A DNA stretch of 64,000 nucleotides from VRUE01 sp963737575 (lineage in GTDB: Bacteria; Actinomycetota; Thermoleophilia; Solirubrobacterales; 70-9): contig CAVTTJ010000011.1 of assembly GCA_963737575.1 (NCBI GenBank), positions 62,001 to 126,000 of the forward strand, read 5' to 3'. Shown piece after piece: positions 16,048-24,866 of the stretch (its first letter is position 1; every line of letters starts with the position of its first letter). Position numbers and translations under genes: made by a program. The notes under the pieces were generated by a model that ran no database searches, had not been told where the DNA came from, and worked only from the letters and a program-made list of their open reading frames with translations.

Positions 16048-18309
16048 ATGTCGGGCGCACGCATCGGGGTGTTGAGAATCGTCGGGCTCGGGGTGGCGCT
16101 CGCGCTTGCCCTCCTGCTGCTCGTCGCGCGCGAGGCAGAGGCCGGCAAGTACTCGGTCGCCCAGTGCGGCTGGTACGTCGGCATCGACGCCGGCTGGGCC
16201 GACACGACAGGCGGGGCGAAGTTCCACCCCGACGCCTTCTGTGCCGTCGCGCCGGGCGCCGACCCGTTCTCGGGAGTGCACGTCAAGAGCTTCACCCAGG
16301 CCTCGGGGACCGTGTCGGGTACCCGCTTCGCGCGCTGGCGCTGGGACGCGCCGCCGGGGACCGGGATCACGCGGATCACCGGGACCTGGTGGCAGGCACT
16401 GCACGACGGGATCGAGCAGCGGATCGGGACGATGTCGCCGGCCGGGTTCTCGCCGTTTGCCGTCGCCACCGTGACCGACGCAAACCCCCGCAGCTTCGTC
16501 GCCGGGTTCTCATCGCCGGCGCCCGCGATCGAGGACCGGCTGCTCTGCGCGCGGGCCGAGTCGAAGTGGTGCAGCCTCGAACCGGGTTCGTGGTCGGCGG
16601 TGCGGGCGTTGACGATCACGGTCGAAGACAACGGTGTGCCCGCCGCCGCGATCGGGGGCGACCTCACCGCCGGCGGCTGGCAGCGCGGCACCCGTAGCGT
16701 CGGCTTCTGGGGAAACGACGGCGGCAGCGGCGTCCGCTTCGGCGAAACCACGATCGACGGCGGCCGGGTCGACCTGACCGAGTACCTCTGCCAGAAGGCG
16801 CTGATCTCGGGCGAGTGGCGCGGAACCCGGATGCAGCCCTGCCTGACCCTCGTCTCGGGCTCGACCGTGATCGACACGACCCGGTTCAGCGACGGCCCCC
16901 ACACCCTCGGCCATTGCGCCACAGATTTCGCCGGCAACGTTGGCTGCGCCGCGCCGAGCACGATCCTGATCGACAACAACCCGCCGGCGCATCCGCGGAC
17001 CCCGGCGCTCTCCGGCGGCGAGGACTGGCGCCGCGCCGACGACTTCGACCTGACCTGGGCAAACCCCGATCAGGGCAGGGCGAGCCCGATCTGGGGCGCC
17101 TACTGGCGGATCACGGGGCCGGGCGGGTACGACACGGGGGTCAGGCTCGCGCCGGGCCAGAACGTCGCGGCGCTCGCCGACCGCACCGTCCCCGGACCTG
17201 GCGCCTACGTGCTCCATTTCTGGCTGCGCGACGAAGCGGGCAACGATGCCGTTTCGAGCGCGGTCGAAGTTCCCCTCCGGCTCGACAACGTCGCGCCGGG
17301 CGTCGGCTTCGAGGCGACGCCGGACCGCGACCCGGAGGCGGACCTGCCGAACTCGGTCGCCGCCGCCATCACCGACGCCCTCTCCGGGCCGAAGAGCGGC
17401 GAGATCGCATACCGCCGGCTCGGCGCCGACGCTTGGGCCGAACTTCCGACCAGGCTCCTCCCGGGCGCCGGCGCTGACTCCGCCCGCCTGGTCGCGACGC
17501 TCCCCCGCGACCTCGGCCCGGGCATCTACCTGTTCCGCGCCGAGGCGGCCGACGCCGCTGGCAACACCGCGACGACGACGCGGCGGGTCGACGGGACCGA
17601 GATGGCGCTCCGCCGCGCCGCTCCAACCGGGCGGGACCATCCCGGAAGCGGCGTCGCCAAGGAGAAGACCCGCCTCTTCGCGCGGATCCTCTGGCGGCAC
17701 CGGAGCGGGACCGAGCTGACCGTCCCGTTCGGCGCCGCGGCGACCCTCGGCGGCCGACTGCTCAACGCCGACGGCGCCGGCCTCGCAGGACGCGCCCTGC
17801 GGGTAGTCTCGCGACCGTCCCACGGTGCCCTGGCCAGGCCCCGCGTCGACGAGATCCGCACCGGCTCCCACGGCGGCTTTCGGCTCTCGCTGCCCGCCGG
17901 GCCCTCGCGGCGGATCACGGTCAGCTTCGCCGGCGATGAGGCGCTCGAGGCCTCCCGCCGGCCGGCGATCGCGCTGCGGGTCAGGTCCGCGGTCGAGTTG
18001 GGGGTGGTGCCGAGCGCGGTGCGGACCGGCGGGGTCGTTCACTTCTCCGGCCGGGTCCGGGCCCGCGGGGCGCCGATGCCGCGGCGCGGCAAGCTGGTCG
18101 CGATCCAGTACTACGAGACGGCCGCCCGCCGCTGGCGCCCCGTCCTCTTCGTCCGCAGCGACCGCGACGGCCGCTTCCATGCCCGCTATCGCTTCCGCTA
18201 CCTGACCGGGGCGGCGAGGATCAGGTTCCGCGCGGTCGCCCTGGCGGAGGAGCGCTGGCCCTACGCGACCGGCGCCTCGGCGCCGCTCACCGTCCGCGTC
18301 GGCGGCTGA
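16048..18309 (+). CDS. Large exported protein with Ig-like repeats
   Basis: The product is 753 residues from ATG 16048, which has GGAGGAGG upstream; the frame is open much further but nothing supports an earlier start. The signal segment is about 10-32 (LGVALALALLLLVAREAEA). A Cys-rich N-terminal domain of about 230 residues is followed by repeated modules with the D-x-A-G-N-x pattern (ATDFAGNVGC, LRDEAGNDAV, AADAAGNTAT) typical of bacterial Ig-like and VCBS-type domains, then two C-terminal modules resembling carboxypeptidase-regulatory or Big domains (GRLLNADGAGLAGRALRV). The 268 bases before it carry no gene I recognise. Likely surface or secreted; role unknown. Confidence 0.75.
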   Translation: MSGARIGVLRIVGLGVALALALLLLVAREAEAGKYSVAQCGWYVGIDAGWADTTGGAKFHPDAFCAVAPGADPFSGVHVKSFTQASGTVSGTRFARWRWDAPPGTGITRITGTWWQALHDGIEQRIGTMSPAGFSPFAVATVTDANPRSFVAGFSSPAPAIEDRLLCARAESKWCSLEPGSWSAVRALTITVEDNGVPAAAIGGDLTAGGWQRGTRSVGFWGNDGGSGVRFGETTIDGGRVDLTEYLCQKALISGEWRGTRMQPCLTLVSGSTVIDTTRFSDGPHTLGHCATDFAGNVGCAAPSTILIDNNPPAHPRTPALSGGEDWRRADDFDLTWANPDQGRASPIWGAYWRITGPGGYDTGVRLAPGQNVAALADRTVPGPGAYVLHFWLRDEAGNDAVSSAVEVPLRLDNVAPGVGFEATPDRDPEADLPNSVAAAITDALSGPKSGEIAYRRLGADAWAELPTRLLPGAGADSARLVATLPRDLGPGIYLFRAEAADAAGNTATTTRRVDGTEMALRRAAPTGRDHPGSGVAKEKTRLFARILWRHRSGTELTVPFGAAATLGGRLLNADGAGLAGRALRVVSRPSHGALARPRVDEIRTGSHGGFRLSLPAGPSRRITVSFAGDEALEASRRPAIALRVRSAVELGVVPSAVRTGGVVHFSGRVRARGAPMPRRGKLVAIQYYETAARRWRPVLFVRSDRDGRFHARYRFRYLTGAARIRFRAVALAEERWPYATGASAPLTVRVGG

Positions 18310-18332
18310 ACGAGATCGATAGGGTGCCACCG

Positions 18333-18791
18333 ATGTCGCAGGCGACTCTCCACACCAGCGCCGGCCCGATCGTGGTCGAGCTGCACGACGAGGACGCGCC
18401 GAAGACGGTCGAGAACTTCCGCAAGCTCGCCGGCGAAGGCTTCTACGACGGCCTCATCTTCCACCGGGTGATACCGGACTTCATGATCCAGGGCGGCTGC
18501 CCGGAGGGGACCGGCACCGGCGGCCCCGGCTACACCTTCGAGGACGAGATCAACGACAACAAGATCGTCAAGGGGGCGCTGGCGATGGCCAACGCCGGGC
18601 CCAACACCAACGGCTCGCAGTTCTTCATCGTCACCACCGACGCCGCGCCCTGGCTCGACGGCAAGCACACCGTGTTCGGCGCCGTCGTCGAGGGGATGGA
18701 CGCGGTCGAGGCCGTCGAGAAGACCGCGACCGACGGCAGCGACCGGCCGCTCGAGGAGCAGACGATCGAACGGGTCGAGCTCTCCGAGTAG
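18333..18791 (+). CDS. Cyclophilin-type peptidyl-prolyl cis-trans isomerase
   Basis: The product is 152 residues, no signal peptide, so probably cytosolic. It isomerises X-Pro bonds. Diagnostic motifs are GLIFHRVIPDFMIQGG (catalytic Arg) and NTNGSQFFIVT, with APWLDGKHTVFG near the end, which holds the substrate-site Trp. A GTG nine bases upstream is an alternative start. The stop is two bases before the stop of the convergent PadR gene. Confidence 0.93.
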   Translation: MSQATLHTSAGPIVVELHDEDAPKTVENFRKLAGEGFYDGLIFHRVIPDFMIQGGCPEGTGTGGPGYTFEDEINDNKIVKGALAMANAGPNTNGSQFFIVTTDAAPWLDGKHTVFGAVVEGMDAVEAVEKTATDGSDRPLEEQTIERVELSE

Positions 18792-18792
18792 C

Positions 18793-19302
18793 TCACTCCT
18801 CCAGCCGCGACCAGAACCGCAGCCATTCCCTCTCGTTGGCGATGCCCGCCTCGAGGGTCGTCCGCGGGCCCGAGGGCATCAGCTCGCCGCTGAGCTCGAG
18901 GATTCGCTCGTACTCCTCGAGCTTGGCCCGATGGGCGGCCAGCTGGTGTGTTGCCAAGGGGCCGGGATCGGCGCCGAAGAAGACCTTCAGCAGCGCAGGG
19001 TCGCGGAGCTCGGGGAGCTGGTCGGTGGTCTCCGTCAGCCACTCGGCCAGTGCCCGGCGCCCCTTGGCGGTGATCTTGTAGTGCTTTCTGCGCCTGCCAC
19101 CCTCCTCGCGCCGCTCGGTCACGTAACCGGCCGCCACCAACCGTTCGGGCTCGGAGTAGAGCTGGGCGTGCTGCAGCGACCAGAAGTTCCCGAGGCTCGC
19201 GGCGACGCCCCGTTTGAGGTCATAGGGGGTCGACTCGCCGGCAATCCTGAGCATGCCGAGGACGATGTAGGAGGTGGGGGTGAGGCGGATTTCGCTTGAC
19301 AT
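18793..19302 (-). CDS. PadR-family transcriptional regulator
   Basis: The product is 169 residues. The N-terminal winged helix (TPTSYIVLGMLRIAGESTPYDLKRGV, then AQLYSEPERLVAAGYV and a basic wing RREEGGRRRKHYKIT) is PadR-like. The C-terminal half is the helical dimerisation or effector domain (Vir_act_alpha_C type). It is divergent from a carotenoid oxygenase gene. The 62 bases between the two starts hold a sigma70-type promoter and an inverted repeat, so it most likely controls that gene and itself. The ligand is unknown. Confidence 0.85.
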   Translation of the reverse strand: MSSEIRLTPTSYIVLGMLRIAGESTPYDLKRGVAASLGNFWSLQHAQLYSEPERLVAAGYVTERREEGGRRRKHYKITAKGRRALAEWLTETTDQLPELRDPALLKVFFGADPGPLATHQLAAHRAKLEEYERILELSGELMPSGPRTTLEAGIANEREWLRFWSRLEE

Positions 19303-19324
19303 GGGCTTCGGGTGGCAGTATAAG
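19296..19324 (+). promoter_or_regulatory. Sigma70-type promoter of the carotenoid oxygenase gene
   Basis: TTGACA (19296-19301), exactly 17 bases, then TATAAG (19319-19324). This is an unusually good match for this genome. The -35 box overlaps the start codon of the divergent PadR gene. The opposite strand of the -10 region reads TATACT, a candidate -10 for padR itself. Confidence 0.75.
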
Positions 19325-19327
19325 AGG

Positions 19328-19348
19328 GACCGTCTATTGTGGACGGTC
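19328..19348. promoter_or_regulatory. Inverted-repeat operator, likely PadR site
   Basis: Perfect 7-bp arms GACCGTC and GACGGTC are separated by seven bases. The repeat starts four bases after the -10 box, so it covers the transcription start of the oxygenase gene and the -35 region expected for the divergent padR promoter. A bound dimer would block both. Confidence 0.65.
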
Positions 19349-19364
19349 AACCAAGGAGGGAATC

Positions 19365-20792
19365 ATGACCGCTGGGGCGCAGACCGTATCCGGCCGGCAG
19401 TACGCATTGGGCTTCGAGACCCTGGATTCCGAGATCGAGCTCGACTCGCTTCCCGTCGAGGGGTCGATCCCGGAGTGGCTCGCGGGCAGCCTGGTCCGCA
19501 ACGGGCCCGCCAAGTACGAGGTCGGCGAGCGGCGTGTGCGGCACTGGTTCGACGGCCTGGCGATGCTCCACCGATTCGGCTTCGCCGGCGGCGAGGTCTC
19601 CTACGCGAACCGCTTCCTGCGCACCAAGGCCTTCCGCGCGTCCGAGGAAGGGAAGATCTCCTATCGCGAGTTCGCCACCGATCCCTGCCGGTCGATCTTC
19701 AGGCGGGCGGCGACGATGTTCAGCCCGAACCTCTCCGACAACTGCAACGTCAATCTGGCGAAGCTGGGCGAGGAGTACATCGCGATGACCGAGACTCCGC
19801 TCCCGGTCGCCTTCGACCCGGAGACCCTGGACTCGCTCGGCGTCGCCTATGACGTCCCCGGGCTCCACGCGACCGCCCACCCCCACGCCGACCGCGACAG
19901 CGGCGAGCTGCTGGCCTACGTCACGCACTTCGGCGCCCGCTCGGAGTACCGGCTCTACGGCCAGAGCGACCGCACCCACCAGCGGCGGATCGGCTCGCAC
20001 CGCGTCGCCGAGCCCTCCTACATGCACAGCTTCGCGCTGACCGAGCGCTACATGATCCTCGCCACGTTCCCGCTCGTCGTCAACCCGCTCCAGCTTGCGC
20101 TCAGCGGCCGCCCGTTCATCGAGAACTACCGTTGGAAGCCGGAGCTCGGGACGACCTTCCTGATCTTCGACCGCAACGGGGGTGAGCTAGTCCGCAGGGT
20201 CGAGGCCGACCCCTGCTTCTGCTTTCACCACATAAACGCGTTTGAGCGCGGGCAGGAGATCGTGATCGACATGGCCTCCTATGAGGACGCCTCGATCGTC
20301 GACTCGCTCTTCCTCGATCGGGTCCGCGCCGAGCCCCCCAGCGGCGGGGCGCTGGCGCGGCCGGTCCGCTACCGGATCGCGCCCGATCGCGACCAGGCGA
20401 CCGAAGAGGAGCTGAGCGACGTGACGCTGGAGCTGCCCCAGATCGACTACGGCGAGCGCAACGGCCGCCCGTACCGTTTCCTCTACGGAATCGGCGCCCA
20501 CCAGGACGGTGACTCGCCCGACTTCGTCGACCGCCTGATCAAGATCGACGTCGACAGCGGCGAGGAGAGGAGCTGGTTCGAGCGCGGCTCATATCCCGGC
20601 GAGCCGGTCTTCGTCCCCTCGCCCGAGCCCGATCGGGGAGAGGACCAGGGCGTCCTGCTCTCGGTCGTCCTCGACAGCGGCGCTGGCTCGTCCTTCCTGC
20701 TCGTCCTCGACGCCGAGACCCTCGAGGAGGTCGGCCGGGCGCAGGTACCGCACCACATCCCGTTCGGGTTCCACGGCCAGTACTTCGACTGA
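19365..20792 (+). CDS. Carotenoid cleavage oxygenase
   Basis: The product is 475 residues; AAGGAGG precedes ATG 19365. The family cleaves carotenoid or stilbene double bonds with a non-haem iron held by four His. The four are visible: in ATAHPHAD, PSYMHSFALTE, CFHHINAFE and GFHGQYFD at the C-terminus. Also typical are WLAGSLVRNGP near the start and FDGLAMLHRFGF. It is divergent from a PadR regulator with a promoter-operator between them. Whether the substrate is an apocarotenoid, lycopene or a phenolic stilbene is not shown; PadR regulators often sense phenolics, which makes a stilbene-like compound possible (inference). Confidence 0.9.
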   Translation: MTAGAQTVSGRQYALGFETLDSEIELDSLPVEGSIPEWLAGSLVRNGPAKYEVGERRVRHWFDGLAMLHRFGFAGGEVSYANRFLRTKAFRASEEGKISYREFATDPCRSIFRRAATMFSPNLSDNCNVNLAKLGEEYIAMTETPLPVAFDPETLDSLGVAYDVPGLHATAHPHADRDSGELLAYVTHFGARSEYRLYGQSDRTHQRRIGSHRVAEPSYMHSFALTERYMILATFPLVVNPLQLALSGRPFIENYRWKPELGTTFLIFDRNGGELVRRVEADPCFCFHHINAFERGQEIVIDMASYEDASIVDSLFLDRVRAEPPSGGALARPVRYRIAPDRDQATEEELSDVTLELPQIDYGERNGRPYRFLYGIGAHQDGDSPDFVDRLIKIDVDSGEERSWFERGSYPGEPVFVPSPEPDRGEDQGVLLSVVLDSGAGSSFLLVLDAETLEEVGRAQVPHHIPFGFHGQYFD

Positions 20793-20796
20793 GGGC

Positions 20797-22431
20797 TCAG
20801 GCAGGAGCGGGCTCGGCCGGTGGGGGGTCCGCCGAGGGGGGGTCGGTCCCGCTCTGGAGCTCGTCGAAGCGCCGGCTTGGCAGGCGCCTGGTCGCCCAAA
20901 ATGAAGCGACCACGAGGAAGGCGGCGACGAGGAAGGCAAGCTTCAGCGAGTCGAGCTGTGCGTCTTCGTAGCTGCTGACGATCGCGTCGGCTTCGGCCGG
21001 CGGGACCCCTTCCTTCGCTGCGGTTTCCTGCACCTGTTCGGCGGAGACGAAGCTGCCGCCCGAGCTCAGTCGAACCTCGATCTGGTTCTTCACCCCTTCC
21101 GAGAGCTGCGGGTGGTCCGCCACCTTGGCCGAGAAGGACGCGAGGAGACCGCTGATCACGATCGCCCCGAGCAGGGCGGTTCCCAGCGAGGAGCCCAGCT
21201 GCTGGGCCGTGTACTGGAGGCCACCGGCCTCGCTTCGCTGGCGGTCCGAGACCGCCGACTGGACCACGTTCCCGAGCTGGGAGACGATCAGGCCCATCCC
21301 GATCCCGAGCACTCCCATCGCGGCGAGGAACGCTCCGTTGTCGAGTTCGGGCTCGATCGTCCCGAGGAGCATTCCGGTTGCCAGGAGCACGACGACGAGC
21401 CCGGCCCTGACAAGCGCCTTTGCGGCAAAGCGGCGGGCGAGGGCGGAGCCGGCGAGGGCGGACAGGAAGAGGCCGACAGACGCGGGAAGCATCCGAATCC
21501 CGGTTTCCAGCGCGTCGAGGCCCTGCACCACCTGGAGGAAGAGCGGGACTGTGAAGAAGATGCCCATCAGGATCAGGTTCTGGGCGAGAAGCATCGCCAC
21601 TCCTCCGCGTAATGGCGCGATCTTGAACAGGCCGAAATGAAGGAGCGGTTCAGCGCCGCGCTCCTCGAGGCGACGCTCCCAGGCTCGGAACCCGGCGAGC
21701 GCGAGCGCCCCGGCGCCGATGACGAACGGCGCCAGCGAGAAGCCAAACGGTTCGAGCGGCGAGTTACGCGGAACAACCCAACCCCAGTTGCTCGCCTGCA
21801 GGACCCCGAAGACGATCAGACCGAGCCCGAGGGCCGAGAGAAAGCCGCCGATACGGTCCAGGGTCACTCCCTCCTCGCCCGGAGAGGGCGGGAGCAGACG
21901 GGCGCCGGCGAGGATCCCGATCGCGACGACCACCTCGCCGGCGAAGACGAGGCGCCAGGTCAACTCGGTCGTCACCCAGCCGCCGAGGATCGGCCCAACG
22001 GCGATCCCGGCCCCGGCGACGCCGCCGAGGACGCCGTAGGCGATGGCGCGATCGCTGCCCTCGTAGGTGGAGGCCACGAGCGCGACAAGGGCCGGAAGCA
22101 CCAGGGCGGCTCCGATTCCCTCGAGCACCGACCAGCCGAGGGTCAGCGCGGGAACGCTCCAGGAGACTGCGGTCAGGGCTGAGCCGACGCCGTAAATGCA
22201 GATTCCGATGACCAATGCTCGGCGCCGGCCCCAGATGTCACCGAGCTTGCCTCCGATCAGCATCAACCCGGCCATCACCAGCGCGTAGAAGGCGATCACG
22301 AACTGGATCGTCGTCACCGTGGTGTCGAAGTCTTCGACCAACTGTGAGATCGAGACGTTCATCACCGCCTGATCGAGCACCATCAGGAATTGGGCCGTCC
22401 CCAGCACCGCGAGTGCTCCCCATCTCCCCAT
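20797..22431 (-). CDS. DHA2-family MFS multidrug exporter (14-segment type)
   Basis: The product is 544 residues. The N-terminal motif FLMVLDQAVMNVSISQL (motif D1) and GGKLGDIWGRRRALVIG (motif A) are characteristic of EmrB/QacA-type proton antiporters; the motif C region GAGIAVGPILGGWV is also present. The length fits 14 membrane segments. A soluble loop near the C-terminus (about 435-500) precedes the last segment. It converges with the carotenoid oxygenase with four bases between stops. The exported compound is unknown. Confidence 0.9.
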   Translation of the reverse strand: MGRWGALAVLGTAQFLMVLDQAVMNVSISQLVEDFDTTVTTIQFVIAFYALVMAGLMLIGGKLGDIWGRRRALVIGICIYGVGSALTAVSWSVPALTLGWSVLEGIGAALVLPALVALVASTYEGSDRAIAYGVLGGVAGAGIAVGPILGGWVTTELTWRLVFAGEVVVAIGILAGARLLPPSPGEEGVTLDRIGGFLSALGLGLIVFGVLQASNWGWVVPRNSPLEPFGFSLAPFVIGAGALALAGFRAWERRLEERGAEPLLHFGLFKIAPLRGGVAMLLAQNLILMGIFFTVPLFLQVVQGLDALETGIRMLPASVGLFLSALAGSALARRFAAKALVRAGLVVVLLATGMLLGTIEPELDNGAFLAAMGVLGIGMGLIVSQLGNVVQSAVSDRQRSEAGGLQYTAQQLGSSLGTALLGAIVISGLLASFSAKVADHPQLSEGVKNQIEVRLSSGGSFVSAEQVQETAAKEGVPPAEADAIVSSYEDAQLDSLKLAFLVAAFLVVASFWATRRLPSRRFDELQSGTDPPSADPPPAEPAPA

Positions 22432-22472
22432 CGTCCATGAGCCTACCGGCGCCGGTGGTTTAATCGCTGCGC

Positions 22473-23150
22473 TTGATCAGAAGCGAGAAGCGAAAACAGA
22501 GATGGTCGAACTACGCCGAGCGGATGAACCAGGCCTTCGGGGTGGTCCTCCTGCTCGTCGTCCTCACCTATGTGCTCGCGTCGCTCATCCGGTACTCGGG
22601 GGTCGGCGCGGTGGCGCTGACCGCGGTCGGGTGCTCGGCCGCCGCAGTCGCCCTTGGCAGCTCCGGGGTGAGGCCGCCGCTGGTCCGGCTTGCCGTCGGC
22701 GTCGTGATCCTGGCATCGATGCTGGCGGCGATCGGAGCGCTCTCCGGGGACGACGGCTTCTACGCCGCTGCCGGATTGGTCCAGATGCTGCTGCTGGTCG
22801 TCGCGATCTTCGCGGTCCTGCGTTCGGTGCTCTCCGAGCTGGCGGTCAACTTCCGCACGATCCTCGGCGCGATCAGCGTCTACATGATCTTCGGCCTTCT
22901 CTTCACCTCGCTCTACGTCGCGATCGACCGGCTCCAGTCTCCCCCGTTCTTCAGTCAGGGCGGCAGCGGCACCGGCGACTTCGTCTTCTTCAGCTTCACG
23001 ACGCTGACGACGACCGGCTACGGCGACCTCGTCCCCGCCGGGCAGCCGGGGATGATGTTCGCCGGGCTCGAGATGCTGCTCGGCCAGATCTTCCTGGTGA
23101 CGCTGATCGCCGGCCTGGTCAGCCTTTGGCGGCCGCGGCGACGGGACTGA
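22473..23150 (+). CDS. Two-pore-helix type potassium channel protein
   Basis: The product is 225 residues from a TTG; an in-frame ATG at 22524 would give 208. The selectivity filter LTTTGYGDLVPA is unmistakable, preceded by the pore helix FVFFSFT. About four hydrophobic segments lie before the pore region and one after it. There is no RCK or cyclic-nucleotide domain: the protein ends RPRRRD. It ends 32 bases inside the convergent exporter gene (overlapping 3' ends). Confidence 0.85.
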   Translation: MIRSEKRKQRWSNYAERMNQAFGVVLLLVVLTYVLASLIRYSGVGAVALTAVGCSAAAVALGSSGVRPPLVRLAVGVVILASMLAAIGALSGDDGFYAAAGLVQMLLLVVAIFAVLRSVLSELAVNFRTILGAISVYMIFGLLFTSLYVAIDRLQSPPFFSQGGSGTGDFVFFSFTTLTTTGYGDLVPAGQPGMMFAGLEMLLGQIFLVTLIAGLVSLWRPRRRD

Positions 23151-24750
23151 CTCCGCCGCCGCTCGCCGTGGCCTCGTCTTCGGCGGCGTAGGCATCGAGG
23201 AGCTCCCGCTCGTGGTCGCGGTCGGGGAAGAAGAAGTGGACGAGGACGGCGCCGATGACGATGGCGATGATGCCCGCCGAGTAGGCCCAGGCATCGCCCT
23301 GCAGGAAGGAGGCCTTCGCCCCTTCGATGATTGCTTCGGCATGTGCCGGGTGCTGGGCGGCGAGGTCGGCGGCGCTGGCGAAGGACTTGGTCAGCTCGCC
23401 TTCGACGTTGGTGTTGACGTTGCCAGGCGCCGCGTTGACCGCTTCCGAGGCAGCGGCCGCGTAGCCGGCGGTCAGCAGCGCCCCGAAGATCGATTGCATG
23501 ATGGCGCCGCCGAGGTCGCGCTGAAGGTCGGCGGTCGCCGAGGCCATTCCGGCCCGGCGGACTGGGACCGATCCGGTCAGCGAGTGCGAGGCGGGCGTGC
23601 CGGCGAGCCCGACCCCGATGCCGATGAAGGCGTAGCCGAGACCCACCTTCCAGTAGGCGATGCCGTCCTTCCAGAGCAGCAGCATGGTCACGAACCCGAG
23701 CAGGCAGAAGACATAGCCGGCAAGGAGGGTGAAGCGCGCCCCACGCGCCTCGACCAGCTTCGCCGAGCGCGGCGCGACCAGGACCATCAGCACCGCGGCC
23801 GGGAGGATCGCCAGCCCCGAATCCAGGGTCGAGTAGGAGAGGACGTTCTGGAGGAACTGCTGGCCGACGAACATCGCCGCCATCAGCGAGCCGAAGACGA
23901 TGATCCCGGCGCAGGCGGCGACCCAGAAGATCCGCCGCTCCGCCACCTCGAGGTCGTAGAGCGGGGAGGCGAGCCGGCGCTGGCGCAGGGCGAAGGCGGC
24001 TATCGCCGCCACGGCGACGACGCCGAGGCCGATCGCGGCCGCGCCGGCGTCGGGCACAGGCGCGAGATTGATCGCGAGGACGAGGGCGGCGACCATCAGG
24101 ATCGAGAGAATTCCGCTCAGATTGTCGACCGGCTCGGTCGACTCGTTGACGTGGGAGGGGACGTGGCGCACAGCCAGGTATAGGGCGACCAGGGCCAGCG
24201 GCAGGGTGATGTAGAAGACCGAGTTCCATTCGAACTGCGTCAGCAGGGCCCCGGAGATCAGAGGGCCCAGGGCCGCGATTCCCCCACCGAGGGCCGACCA
24301 CAGGGCGATCGATTTGGTTCGCTCCGGCCCGGACCAGAGCGCTGTGATCAGCGCCAGGGTCGTCGGGAACGCCATCCCGGCCGCCAGGCCGCCGAGCAGC
24401 CGGGCGGCGAAGAGCACGCCGATCGACGGAGCCAGGCCGGCCAGCAGCGACGCCGGTATCGCAAGCCCGGTCCCCAGCAGGAGCATTGTCTTGCGCCCGT
24501 ACCGGTCGCCGAGGGCGCCGAGGTAGAGCACCGACGCGGCGAGGCCGAGCGAGTAGCCGACGGCGACCAGGTTGAGCGACGTCTGGCCCGCGTCGAACGC
24601 CTTGCCGATGTCGGGCAGGGCGACGTTGGCGACGGCGAGGTTGAGGTTGGCGACCGCGGCGACAAGGATCAGCGCGGCAAGCACGGCGCCGGCGCTCTCG
24701 GGCCGCGTGGACTCCTCTGTCGGGCTCGCGCCCTGGGCTGTCTGGCTCAT
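23119..24750 (-). CDS. DHA2-family MFS transporter
   Basis: The product is 543 residues from ATG 24750 (MSQTAQG). VANLNLAVANVALPDIGKAF and GALGDRYGRKTMLLLG are the D1 and A motifs of 14-segment drug-proton antiporters, and GGGIAALGPLISGALL matches motif C. The C-terminus (EDEATASGGGVSPVAAAAKG) is soluble. Longer upstream starts were rejected because the extra sequence is basic and lacks membrane character. The 3' end overlaps the potassium channel gene by 32 bases. Confidence 0.87.
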   Translation of the reverse strand: MSQTAQGASPTEESTRPESAGAVLAALILVAAVANLNLAVANVALPDIGKAFDAGQTSLNLVAVGYSLGLAASVLYLGALGDRYGRKTMLLLGTGLAIPASLLAGLAPSIGVLFAARLLGGLAAGMAFPTTLALITALWSGPERTKSIALWSALGGGIAALGPLISGALLTQFEWNSVFYITLPLALVALYLAVRHVPSHVNESTEPVDNLSGILSILMVAALVLAINLAPVPDAGAAAIGLGVVAVAAIAAFALRQRRLASPLYDLEVAERRIFWVAACAGIIVFGSLMAAMFVGQQFLQNVLSYSTLDSGLAILPAAVLMVLVAPRSAKLVEARGARFTLLAGYVFCLLGFVTMLLLWKDGIAYWKVGLGYAFIGIGVGLAGTPASHSLTGSVPVRRAGMASATADLQRDLGGAIMQSIFGALLTAGYAAAASEAVNAAPGNVNTNVEGELTKSFASAADLAAQHPAHAEAIIEGAKASFLQGDAWAYSAGIIAIVIGAVLVHFFFPDRDHERELLDAYAAEDEATASGGGVSPVAAAAKG

Positions 24751-24866
24751 CTCCGCGGCATCTGCAGGCGTCGCTCTCGCCCATCGTAGTCGCCGTTCGT
24801 CCACCCGCCCCCCGGCTTCGTCGAAATCTGTCAACTTTCCCGGGACCAACCACCGAAAGGCTGAAG

